Below are positions 44,131 through 57,199 of a DNA stretch of 64,000 bases, piece after piece (the first letter of the stretch is position 1; each line of letters starts with the position of its first letter). The stretch is from Desarmillaria ectypa (Eukaryota; Basidiomycota; Agaricomycetes; Agaricales; Physalacriaceae). Under the pieces are notes generated by a model that saw nothing but the letters and a program-made list of their open reading frames with translations, was not told the DNA's origin and did no database searches. Both the position numbers and the translations under genes were made by a program. The stretch is taken from NCBI GenBank assembly GCA_030407005.1, contig JAUDYN010000011.1, forward strand, positions 1,664,501-1,728,500. Direction: 5' to 3'.

Positions 44131-46729
44131 CTTCTGAGAGTCCACTCTGGTTCTGTCACTTGCTAGCATTTGAGGAATATAGGCGTGCAGCAAAGTTCTA
44201 TATCTGAAGGCAGGAGCAATGAAAGAGCGGAAGGAAGAAACAGGCATCGGTCGTATTTGTTTGTGCACGTTGGGATCTACGGACAGCCATGGGTCCAACT
44301 TCTCTTGCTTCCTTCAATATAGAACCCCTCGATGACATAGTTAATCTTTACTTATTTCAGAAAATGCAGCACTCTTTGCGGGCCAACACTTGGACTATAT
44401 CGTGACTTCAATCAAATTTGTCCGCAGTGCGAAGGTGGAAAGAGGTGGAAAATTTCTTCACTGCGGTGGGACTCTTGATATTGCCCTGGTGCACAATGTG
44501 AACAAAATATACCCTGGTACAAGGTTTTTCTAGGTGCATAGTTATTTCGCGTGCTATATGAACTCAACTCTGACGGAGCGCAATCAGAGTCACGCTTTCC
44601 CCTCTACTCCACATCGCACTGAACTCCCCGATACCCCAAATCCTGCACGGCTGCTTCGTCTCGTCGTAGCGTCATACCTTGAGCGACGCCGACAATCGTA
44701 TATGTCTTCAAACTCCTAAATACCTTCTTGCACGCCATCCCCTCAGTGCTGCCGAACCACTGGCTTGAGGCCTTCCAAGCGTATCCAAAGATTTTGGCAG
44801 CATATTGATATTGGAGTGCCAGCGAGTTGAGACTATGCTCCGGAAGTCGACATCAAGAGAAAGTATAACTCAATTCAGTCGATGGCGGCGCATTTCGGAC
44901 AGTTGGATGACACTTTGGACACTTTGGCTTACTGGGTAGTGAGTCGTTACGATAGTCATGAAACCTAGATTTCCATTGACCTATAAGAACTCCTACCAAA
45001 GGTTCAACAGGGGATAACAAGGCCATGTTTAAGCTGGTGTAGAACTGGACTGAATACCTGGGACCTGCCACCAAATCTTCTCTTCCGGGGATACGACGAG
45101 CTGGAGTATCCCACCATACCGTACATATCGTTAAAGACGCTCTTCTCATTGACTCGTTTGATCTGTAGAGGGGAAGGATTTACGGCCGCCATGTATCTTC
45201 ACATACGATAGGGAACTCACATCGCGCCACTCTTCACTGCGAATGATCGAAAGTTGCTAGGGGACTGGACCCTCTCTTCCTTCTTTCTTGCGGCAGTTCC
45301 CTGACCTTCTGTATGGAGATAGAGAGGACACAGGATGGCAGATTTGCACCAAGAGTAGACTTTAGCCCCAGACACCGCTCATGGGCAGCGTCACGCATAA
45401 TACTGTGGAGAGCAGGATGTCGCGCCCGTTCCAAGGATCGGCAGTTATACCGACTTGCCAGTTGTGGGTTGATCTGCACCCGCAGACAACAGAGCTATGC
45501 GCTGGAGTCCCTAGGTCCTGGTCATTAATCGTGAACAGGACACCAACGCCGGCTACGCATCTAAGCAAGATATCGAGAGGACGTTACCCTCATTCTGGCG
45601 TTTTCCGGTCGTCTGTGGTGCCTCTTGGTCCTATTGACGCAGTAGCTCGCCCAGTGAATAATGGTCGGTGTGAACATTGTGAAGACAGTGCGGAAAAAGG
45701 CAACGTTGCTCTCTTTCTTTGAGTTTGCCGATGAAGATATGTTTGTCTTGTTCTTGGTTCGACGCAATAGATGCTCAGTGGACCAATGCGGCAGCCCTCG
45801 AGTAACGGCACCGACTGTCGTCAGATATTGTCCCGGGGTACCAGTTAGCGCGACTTCAGTCACGGGCCTCGGGCATCAACAACGTTACGCGTGGATCTTC
45901 TAGGACAGACAGAGACCAGGAGACTGCGTCCGTTCTGAGCGCGACAAGGATCAACAGCTGGATTAACTTGCCAGTCTTCTGATCGATATACGCTCACAGA
46001 CAACAATCCTCCCGGTCGTGGTCGTCAGTCATGAATAAGACGTCAATGTCGAATATGTGTATGAGGATGATGAAGTTGGTACATTGAAACAAAGGTCGCC
46101 ACGATATTGCTTGAGAAGACGGTCGGGAAACGCGGCATCTGCAAGATTCTTTTGGTTTCCGAGGAAGCTATACTGCTCTTTTTTGGTTCAGAGTGTTGAA
46201 GCGTATGAGAAGGCCTTGCGGATAGATGCTGAGGGGAGGGATTTGGCATCCCTCAAGGAACGGCAATGACTGTCGTCGAACATTCTGGTGCTGTCCCCCG
46301 TTAACAGTTTGCGCGCGATGGCTAGACTCCACGTTGGTGGTCTTTGTTACCAGGAGTGGCAAGGGTTCTGGGAAATCGGCGTAAAATCCTGAGTGTCGCG
46401 ACTCATGTTTATGCGAAGTAGAAGGCTTGGTGATGGACGAAAGAGTGCCCACGGTGACAAGAGCTGATTTTCGCGATAACAGAGCAAAGCGGAAAAGCCT
46501 GCGCGACCTTGCATCTTGCAGTTTCGAGGATTCGATGATTGTATGCGGAGAGGCGAAAAGCACCAGAAGACGACGAGTTTTGTTGGGGATACTATCTGTT
46601 AACAAGTGCCACTGGGAGCAAGATTGAACCCGCCACGGATTTGTCTTGATTATTTTTCCAAGGTGGGATTCACGTGGCTTTCTCTCTCGTTTGTTTCTCA
46701 AATTTGTTGGTCTTTAGCTCGTCAAACCA
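44131..46729. other. 2.6 kb of eroded sequence with a diverged duplication
   Basis: No intact gene was found. Around 45750-45835 and 46200-46285 two diverged copies occur in the same orientation. Read on the minus strand they give MPLLEGCRIGPLSIY and LPFLEGCQIPPLSIY respectively, each preceded on the DNA by a near-identical CGACGACAGTC word. They may be relics of one duplicated gene of unknown family. Confidence 0.4.
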
Positions 46730-48451
46730 ATGCACGTCTCCATGTTAAAGTTGACGTTGAAGCTCAAGCTTCGTGCATTCCTCAGGAGAGTGAGACATCG
46801 ACGCAAGCCTTGCCCTACTTCTTTGCTCAGTTTGCCTAATGAACTACTCCAGGAAATCGCATACTTCGTAAGCTCGTCCATCTTTCCACCAGTATCCTAT
46901 CTCATCAATCCCCTTCAGCTGTCCAAACGTGAACAGAAAGCACTCCGATTTGTTTGCCATCGAGCGAACATCGTACTCCGAACTACGGTGCTCTCAGTTA
47001 TCTTGGTTAATCTTACCCTCCCTTTAAGATGTTCCGATCAGGATGTCCTCGAATATTTAAATAGCCATGGACCTGCAGGCTACGTCCATGAGCTAAGAGT
47101 TTGTATATGGGGCTCGCATTCCGAGCAACACGCCCCAACTCACTGGGGTGTGGCTGAGGGTGGCAGTGTAGAAGACAAGCCTCGCTCAACCTCCCAGCGT
47201 CTCCAGATAAAGGCCGACACCAACGCATTTCGCGCGCTATATAACGCAGCGTTCGTGTCGTTGATCAACTTACGGGCGTTCGCCTTGTGGTAAGTCTAGC
47301 CACATCTCAAAAGAGAGTCTGCCACTGACTTTTCCTTCGGTCATAGTATCAGCAATGGTTCTCGCAAAGCCCCACCGTTCTTGTTTCAAGACACGTTCAA
47401 GTGGTTGATGAAACGACCTACCCTCGATCTTCATCTAACCCACCCAGAGTTCACCCTTCCATATTTCTCGTATCTCTCCCAGTTTCGCAACATCCGCAGG
47501 TTCTCTCTCACCGGATATAGCAACAACTCTACCCCAACGATCGAGAAGACGCTCGCCCATGTACTCGCTAATAATCACCACTTGTCTCATCTCTTTCTGC
47601 ATTTGGCAGATCGGTGGGACCGAAGCACGACCAGTCTGGTAGTTTCCGGTATAGAACGTGTTTTTCCGAAGCAAACGACCAGAACTGTATCACTTCGTCG
47701 TTTATCATTGAAGGAAGGCAGTATCATCGTGGCACCTCATATCTTCTACCACCTCCGCGGCCTCAAATTACTCAAGATATCTAACATCGATCTGTATCAT
47801 GCCTCTGCCGAATTCTGGACGGAGCTCTCCCAACAGGAGATATATATTGCCTCCATTATGCTCCGCAGCCGTAGTGTGCCTTCCACGGTTATTGAATACC
47901 TTGTCTTCAACAAGGGAATGACCGAGTTGACGTTTGAAGTAGAGACAGACAGGGGAAGCATCGCGAAGCGAGTGTTGAGCGAGGTAGTGCCGCGTCACTC
48001 CCGCACTCTGGAGGTCCTCCAGTTGACGTCGTGTTGGGGCAGCCATTGGACTTTTGGCTGCCTTCCTGAATACGTGGTGGGGGCGTCTCAGTGTGTGAAC
48101 CTACGCGTGTTAGGCATCGTAGTGGAGGGAAACAAGGACTTCACGGTTTGTATCCCTTCACATCGACGCGTACCGTTCTCACCCTTTCGATAGGGCCTTG
48201 TTTTGTCTTTGCTGAAGTTTCTTCCAAAACTTCAAGCCCTGCGGTTGGTCGCTCATACAAATGATTTCGCCCCGGTTGTCAAGCGTATTGAACGTATACG
48301 CGACCACCAGGCGTTATTGAAGCGCCTGCAGGTCATCGTGTCTGTTTCCTATCGGGGACACATCAAATTTGCTGCTGGGCAATCGGGGTGGGATTTCGAC
48401 GATAAGGAGCCGGATGTGTTACGAGATGATACATGGTATCTGGGCGCATGA
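46730..48451 (+). CDS. F-box/leucine-rich-repeat-like protein
   Basis: Three exons: 46730-47290 approx., about 47348-48146, and 48195-48451. The F-box is visible as LLSLPNELLQEIAYFVSSS with QKALRFVCHRANIVLR. It is followed by irregular leucine-rich segments (SYLSQFRNIRRFSLTGY, ANNHHLSHLFLHLADRW, IFYHLRGLKLLKISNIDL, LSLLKFLPKLQALRLVAH). The end is DTWYLGA. Length is about 540 residues. Likely an SCF ubiquitin-ligase substrate adaptor; the target is unknown. The start could lie further upstream because the N terminus before LLSLPNE is basic and atypical. No internal breaks were seen. Confidence 0.7.
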
Positions 48452-51016
48452 CGTGCTTGTATAAATAAGGACAAGAATTGCCTAGAATTGCCTAAACACG
48501 CATCATGTCTCTTTCTGGGCAGTGCGATGGGATAAAGGTAGAACTTCAGACCTGAAAAAAGCTGCCTCGTTGTCTGCGTACCTTTCTCAAAACATCACAC
48601 TCTTACCTAAGGTCAAAAACCAGTATGAAGTCCTTCGACGAGAGTTCCCGTGACCGCGTCTATTTACCCGATGACAGAGAAGATCATCCGTCGTTTATTT
48701 GCCGAGTGAATCAAGGAATAACTCCAGCCGCGGAGTAACGCCAACCCGATTGGAGCTGAGATATTCTCGCAAGCTTTGCATCTAAGACACGGGGCGCTGT
48801 CAAACCCAGAGTAAATGAAGACACTCAGGGAACGGCTGCTGTAGGTAACGTTGTCCTGGGTCCGAGTCCACCAGCCCCAAGTAGATACAGGCTCTGCAGT
48901 CGGGATAGATACATTGGGTTCTCCGCTCCGAAAGATTCCGTGTTGGTGCAAATCTGTCTCCTCCCATGATGGACAGATGGAGTCAAAATGAAACGATTTA
49001 TGCACATAATAGGTCATTGAATTTCGCGTGCAGCAGGGAAAACGACTGTAAACTCGTTCAAGAACGAACGACAAGAATTTACTGATGGAAAAAAAAAAAG
49101 CCGGACATTGATTTCCGCGATACGACTCGGAGATGGAAGGGATAGCACCGGGGTAAAGTGTGTGCTGCAACTCCGCTTGTCCCAGCCTGCCCGAGATAGG
49201 TGTATTTCCGCGATGAGTGAGGATGATTTTTATCAGAGGTCGATGAATAATGATGCATATTACCGCATCGGTCTTCGTAAACGCAATGGTGCTTGTAGCC
49301 TGAAATTTCCTTTTCACGGCAAGGAGAAGGATAGGCTAGTGCCGGTCAACCAGTTGGCTGTGGTCCGGGGTACGAGATCTCTCAAGCAAGTATCTCCAAT
49401 GATCAATCCTGTAGGCCCAGGTGTACATCAAGTTATTTATTCAAGCTGCCAAGCCTGAGCGCAAAAATTGACATCAGATCTTGTGTCCTCACAGAGATGT
49501 CTCAACAGTCGCTGATACATATAAGTGTTTGCAATGAAACAGACGAGTGAAAGAGGATCAGAAAATATGACGCATGCTTAGTCATCCCTTTCGACAGAGT
49601 TCCTTCTCGACATCGTTAGCGCCACCACCACATGTATCTACATTCCGTGTTGGTCTTAGCTCTTGGCTATATCTCTTGGGTTTGCTTGGATCTACTGCGG
49701 CAAGACGGCGAGCGGAAAAAGTCAGTACCGAACGGCCAGTGACTCGGTTCAAGATGTGTGCGTACGTACGTACTTACATCTTTGTTTTTCCTATATCAGG
49801 ATCTACAATCTTATGGGTCCGGATGTACCATGAGCTGTGTCCAGGAAGACGGTCACCAGATGAACCGGATCGATCTTGGCTCTACATGCATAATGACCCA
49901 TTCATACTAATATTGATTCATTTGGGATACGTGTGTTCTAGAGATGTTTTGTTTCTTGGTTGAGATGCTTCCTACCCGCAGTATGCGAGTTTCAAGATCT
50001 AGAAGATATGTCTTTGCCAAACTAGAGCATCCTGCCCTCCCGCTCTATCTCCGCTCTCCTTCATCTTGGACGGAAAACATGGACCCACAAGCACCCTCGT
50101 GTTCCGTGTCTGAGATCTCCCTTTCTAATCTCATCTACAGTCTCACGGCACAGAGGAACCGGCGGGGCGGTTAAACTTGATCCCGATGACTGCAAGGGAG
50201 GCTTGGTCTTCAGAAACATTACATCCCACCATCTCTTTCAGCAGGCACATGGTACGTCTCTGGCTTCAGATCTATGACATGGAACTCGCATCTCATCTCG
50301 TCTCCCGAAAGGAAGCCGTCGTGCTTAGACTGGATCTTGGTGAGGATGAGGAATTGTTAGCCTTTAGGAAAGGCAAGTCGGCGCTTCTGGACTCGGTACC
50401 TTTCCCCAGCTCGCTATATGTGAGTTCCCTGTCAAGCGCGGTACATATAGCATCACCCTGTGCTTCTTTCCACCAAGTCGACAGAACAGTAGAGTCTGTT
50501 TCCCCACATCCCAGCCGACTCGCCGCTGCAGGGGACAACGTTCACCCGGATGCCCAGCCCGTCCCATAGTCATTTTATGTCCCATTTGGAGGATTTGCAG
50601 AAGTGACGGCGTGATCGGGAGAGGTGGACCCATGGGTGTCAACTAGGAAGTGGGGAGGACGACGTGATACTGTTTTGGGTTAGTGTGTGGGTGGGCATTT
50701 CACGTTCTCGTGATTTTCTTAGTCTGGCCATAGACGCGGACAAGACTTACCAGCTGACTTGTGTTGAAGTCGAGATACAAGACCTGGATGCGACTAGGAG
50801 CGGGGGCGGCATTGGTTTTAGTGTATTTGCAGCGGGAGTCCACATACTTATGATATTTGTAGATCCCGTATCATTTCATTATAATCGTAGCATGAGTTAC
50901 ATATTGAAAACTATGATTGGAATTGAGTTACGCATGGAGCGGAATGATATCAGACACGTCACAATTTGATGATGAGAAACGAGTACATCGAATGGAGGTA
51001 TAATAGAATTAAGGAG
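48452..51016. other. 2.5 kb without a recognised gene
   Basis: The longest frame is 217 codons on the minus strand (48664-49317). It has no domain, contains a homopolymer-encoded Phe run and overlaps a plus-strand frame (49108-49458), so it is not called. Plus-strand frames at 49574-49963 and 50177-50569 likewise show nothing recognisable. Confidence 0.3.
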
Positions 51017-51858
51017 TTAGAATGCTCCAATTGGGAGTATGGCAACTGCTTTGGCCTCTGATGCGAGGAGCTCGGACAGGCCGACGTAGTATGCGATGAA
51101 GGCGGTAACGATGCCAAACGCGCCCCCTGATTTAGCGAGACTGCAGGAGTGATAAGCTAATGGAGAGAAGGAGGAAGGAGAAGACATACTGAGTGCTGAT
51201 GGTAGCCTTGCCAGACGAGGCTGACAACTCTGAACATGCAAGAAGCAAGAAAGTGACAGACAGACAACCGAAGAGTGCGATGAACGATGCAGACTTGCGG
51301 AGCGAAGTGATGCTACGTGCACCGGGGTTAGTAGTAAGCGATAAGGGAGAAGGGAACGGACGAACAAGAATAGAACGGTAACTATCATCCATGCAAAAAG
51401 GTAGACGGCGAGAGCAGAGGAAAGCTCGGATTTATCAGTACCATATGCTTCGATAATGCCAGAGTTGGGGATGAAAATGGTGGCGTAGGACATCCAGAAC
51501 GCGCCATAGGAGGAAAAGGCTGGGGATAAGGGGTTAGGAGGCGTGGGGTAGGGGCGTATGTATACGTACCTGTCCCGCCAAATGTATTCCCGCGAGGAAA
51601 CTCCCACATGCCAGCGAGCAACTGAGTCAGGCCGCCACAGAAAATGGCCATTCCGACGACGACGTTGGGCGTGTTGATCCCGCGCGTCTGAACATTGTAC
51701 ATTGAGAGGATGAACGTCGTGGAGGCGAAGGAGAAGAGTCCGAGTGTACCGGGGTTGGCGATACGTGTGGGACGTGGCATAACTGTGGTATTTGGAGGTA
51801 AGTTGGCCTGGAGAGCGCCGTTCGAGTTGGAGGAAAAGCCTTTTTCAATGTCGGACAT
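51017..51858 (-). CDS. GPR1/FUN34/YaaH acetate-transporter family protein
   Basis: Six-helix plasma-membrane protein; fungal members import acetate or are linked to ammonium export. Starts MSDIEKGFSSNSNGALQ at 51858. The family signature appears as NPGTLGLFSFASTTF (N-P-x-x-L-G-L-F). Exons continue NTPNVVVGMAIFCGGLTQLL, AGMWEFPRGNTFGGT, AFSSYGAFWMSYATIFIP, ALAVYLFAWMIVTVLFF, KSASFIALFGCLSVTFLLLA, GGAFGIVTAFIAYYVGLSEL and end VAILPIGAF. Four exons with consistent phases and about 215-220 residues; intact. It is divergently placed from an aldehyde dehydrogenase, which fits C2 metabolism. Confidence 0.92.
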
Positions 51859-52647
51859 GGTGGAGTGACAAAAGATGGAAGACAAGCGAGCGTGGGTTTT
51901 TAAAAGAGTGTCAGAGAAGTTTGGTGCTGTTGCTGTCGTCGGTGGTAGTATGGCGTCGTTTGATGATGTTAAATTAGGTATTGAATAGAATTGTTAGTTT
52001 AACTCGGGGATCACAACGGCCCCCGGAAGGGGAACAAGGATTTGTGGATCAATTCTGCCTAGGTTAGAATGGAGGGCGGGTCAGGTGCGAGTTGGTGCAG
52101 GTCATTTGGACTTGCGATGCGAAATAGACAGAAGAAAAGCGAAGTAGAGCAGAAGACGTGGATGACCGTGCGATACTCGGTAAAAGCTAAATTCAGATGG
52201 CATTTTTCCAATAATCTCAGAGACGGGAATTCGACGTCAAAGTAGAAGGAAAATAAAAGAAAGTTGGAAGCAAGTTGAAAGCCAAGCGAATACCCCTAGT
52301 CTACCTAGCTGTTTCAAAGTCGGGCGCCCGTACACAGGGGTCGCGGAATTCCCCACCCCCACAATTCGTCACATGTTCTTCCCCACACCTCCCCCTCTCC
52401 ACGTAATCTATATCATGCGCTGACCTGATCTTTCCCTAATCATCGTCAACAGGATCACCTTTCTCCCGAATCCCGCCGTCGTGCCGCCTACAAAACTTTT
52501 CTTCCAATTTCAAATACTCCCATCAGTAATACGGATGTCTCACCTACGATCGATAGTGGTCATCCGCCCCGGGGCCCCGTCTGGGGTATATAAGCTTCCG
52601 ATAACCGCCCTCAGTCTCTCATCCCCTCTTGCTTTTCATCCACCACC
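51859..52647. promoter_or_regulatory. Shared divergent promoter region, acetate transporter and ALDH
   Basis: 789 bp separate the two start codons. The half nearer ALDH is C-rich, with CCCCACCCCCAC near 52355 and CCCCTCTCCACG near 52390. GTGGGG-type words of this kind match the SYGGRG consensus bound by CreA/Mig1 repressors in other fungi. That a repressor binds here is an inference. Confidence 0.45.
52587..52594 (+). promoter_or_regulatory. TATA box of aldehyde dehydrogenase gene
   Basis: TATATAAG follows a GC-rich block (CCCCGGGGCCCCGT) and precedes the ATG at 52648 by 54 bp; a pyrimidine-rich start region lies between. Confidence 0.55.
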
Positions 52648-54615
<1,968 letters not shown>

Positions 54616-57199
54616 AAAATCCTGGCTCTGGGTTGAGAAGTCAAAACTTATATTGTACCATGCGCATGTATTATGATCATATTTTAAGTCACCCTCAATG
54701 GAGTTTTTTGGTTATATGTTTCTTGGAGGTCTGTGAAGCGCCTAGCATGTGGGAACAAGTTTGCGCCCATGTGGGGATTCTCAAGTACTTCCGCTATCTC
54801 TCCAAATCGTGTGGCGCGGAGAGCGAGTCCCGGTATGAAATACCGTTTTTTGTGGGGATGGACGTTCTCCTTACTTCTTCGAGTAATTAAGGCATAAGTA
54901 GCGTGTACAAATTGATTGGTGATAAGCCACGGACCAGACAGGAAGGGGTTCGGACGCCAACGGAAACTTATGACGAATGCTGAGAGTGAGTAACGAAGCG
55001 GAACCTTCGACGTCCATCAGAGCTTCTTCTGAGCTGCCGGGTGGGACAACTCTCTTCCGCGCGTGCCGAGGAAGAGCCCGTCACGGTGTTTTTGAGATCT
55101 CTCGCGGTAGTCGTATCAAATCCGTGGACGACGCGTTGATTGAACGAGAAAGCGAAAGTGCCGCGGGGAGAGATTAAAGCTACCGTATTGTCTTAGTATG
55201 ATAGACGAGGGGACCGGGTTATCTTTCTTGGTAATATTGGAGAGACAGATGAAGGGGTTTGCGGGTGGGAGAGTCGCAGCCATAATGTCTGGTAGTAAAG
55301 AATCACTAGGACCTGATTAAACGAGAGGACAGGACAGAGAGAATGCCGTGCGGGAGAGACACGCGACGATTCGGAGCGCTAGTCACTACTCTATTTGACC
55401 CATGTATATAAGTCGCGTAACGGAGGCGTATTATCCCGCAGTTTGTTGAATAAAATGATTCTGATGCTCGCTTAAGTGTGCGTTCCTTCCGGGGAGAGTT
55501 ATTCCACTTGTTTGTAGGTCCCTGTGTGCAGGTGTGGGTGGAGATAGATCGGGAGAAAGGAAACGCGCATACTGGTGTGGTCAGGTGAGCAGACTGAGCG
55601 GATGAGACACTGAGCGGAAGTCAATTATCCCGCTGGAGCGTGGGAGATTGACGCTGGGGATGAATCGTAAAGCTACTCAGCTACACGCTCGAATTTGGAG
55701 ACAACTAATCTTCCCATGAAAGGGAATTTCTGCGGCCTGCCTCAGATGTAGGTGCTGAGCCCGCATTTGAAGAGTTGGCAGAGGTGCAAATTGTATTGAG
55801 ACTTGTAAACAGTATTGAGAAACGTGTTGAGAGAGATTAGACAATGTTAGTTGAGCCGCGGTTCAGGATTTTAACCAACATTTTGTTATTAACTCGTTAG
55901 AAAATGCCTTTTTCGCATATTATATATATTATTTCACGAAAAGTTTATTAACTGTTAATAACGTAGTGAATAAATACCCTCTCGCAACTAGATGTTGAAT
56001 AAAATGTTATTAATGTGACCGGGAACTATCAGCCCTGCCTTAGAACTTCTGTAGATGATATCGCGACCCAACTTGAAGGCAACCGGTATATTTTTCCGTG
56101 CTTGTGGCGATATACTCACCTCTTCATCGTCACCACAAACTCCTCATTTTCGAAGCATCTGCCATCACCAGTTCACTGCTTGACATGATCTCGCCATGTT
56201 CCAACTGACCTTCCGCCATTTTCAGTGTGCACCCAGAAAATCTTGAAGTACACTTGCGGCTGCGAACACGACGGTGCATTCCAGCAATGTGCCGAAAGAA
56301 CAGGCACAAGCGTACGATGTGAGGACATTAGTAGCGAAATTGACAACATCGAGAATCACTGCAAGGAACACACTGTCTCATCGACCGAATGAGAAAGCCG
56401 GCTTTTTGAGGTCGGCCTCACTTTATCCTTGTACAAGAGGAGCTGGTCAGAGAGCTCACCATTAGCGTCGTCCAGAATTTGCTTTCCTTCCTGTATCACT
56501 TGAATTTCTCGGTACCTACTCCCAGCGGATCCAGTATTGAAACCTCTCTTTGGACGATACTAGCATATACCCAGTCTCCTTCCGCCCTCTCGTCCTAGCG
56601 CCAAGGATTCGAATCGAACCCTTCCCTTTCTCATGTGCATATGTACACTCTCCAGAATCCAGAATCCAGTGTCTCCTCTGTATAAATGGCAATAAATCTT
56701 TCATGAAGCTTCCAAGGAGGGAACTAGGTCGTCCACTCCAGTATATGTATCTATGGCACTCAAACGTAACCCTCAAGATGTCTTATACAAAGCATGGTGG
56801 TACCATGAAGACCTTTAATGCGAGGCGGCCGCCGAACACTCAAGTTGTACTGCTGTCGATCTACTTATCTGAAAACCCACAAGTGGGTGGAATTGTGAAA
56901 AAAAATAACTTGTGGTCACTGTAGTACATATATCTATGACATTCAGATGTAACCCTCAAGACGTCCTATACAAGGCACCGCAGTGCGTCGACACGCTACG
57001 AAAGCCCAATGTAAGGCCGAAACCAGGTAGACATGGAAGGCCCTGAAAGACTTTTCAATGTGTTATTGCGATATATACATGTATGAATATTACACCTCTA
57101 AATGAAGTTTATGGTACTAGAATAATAATAAGCAGTATGCGGTCTAAGTGGTTGCGAATAAATGAGAGGGAAAAGCTCTTAAATATTAATTTGACCAAT
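54616..57199. other. 2.6 kb intergenic, AT-rich island and direct repeats
   Basis: No coding exons were recognised. 55880-56020 is markedly AT-rich (TTATTAAC and GTTAATAAC words, a 16-bp AT run near 55920), while its flanks are normal. A 48-bp direct repeat lies at 56747-56794 and 56930-56977. The open frame at 56550-56924 (+) has no domain and overlaps one on the other strand. Confidence 0.4.
56747..56977 (+). repeat. Two-copy 48-bp direct repeat
   Basis: Copies at 56747-56794 and 56930-56977 share TAACCCTCAAGA and match at about 40 of 48 positions by eye; all differences are transitions. Spacing is 183 bp. Similarity extends slightly leftward. Confidence 0.6.

Noticed and set aside
48664..49317. 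217-codon minus-strand frame as a gene
   Set aside because: No domain, homopolymer run inside and overlap with a plus-strand frame; not distinguishable from chance.
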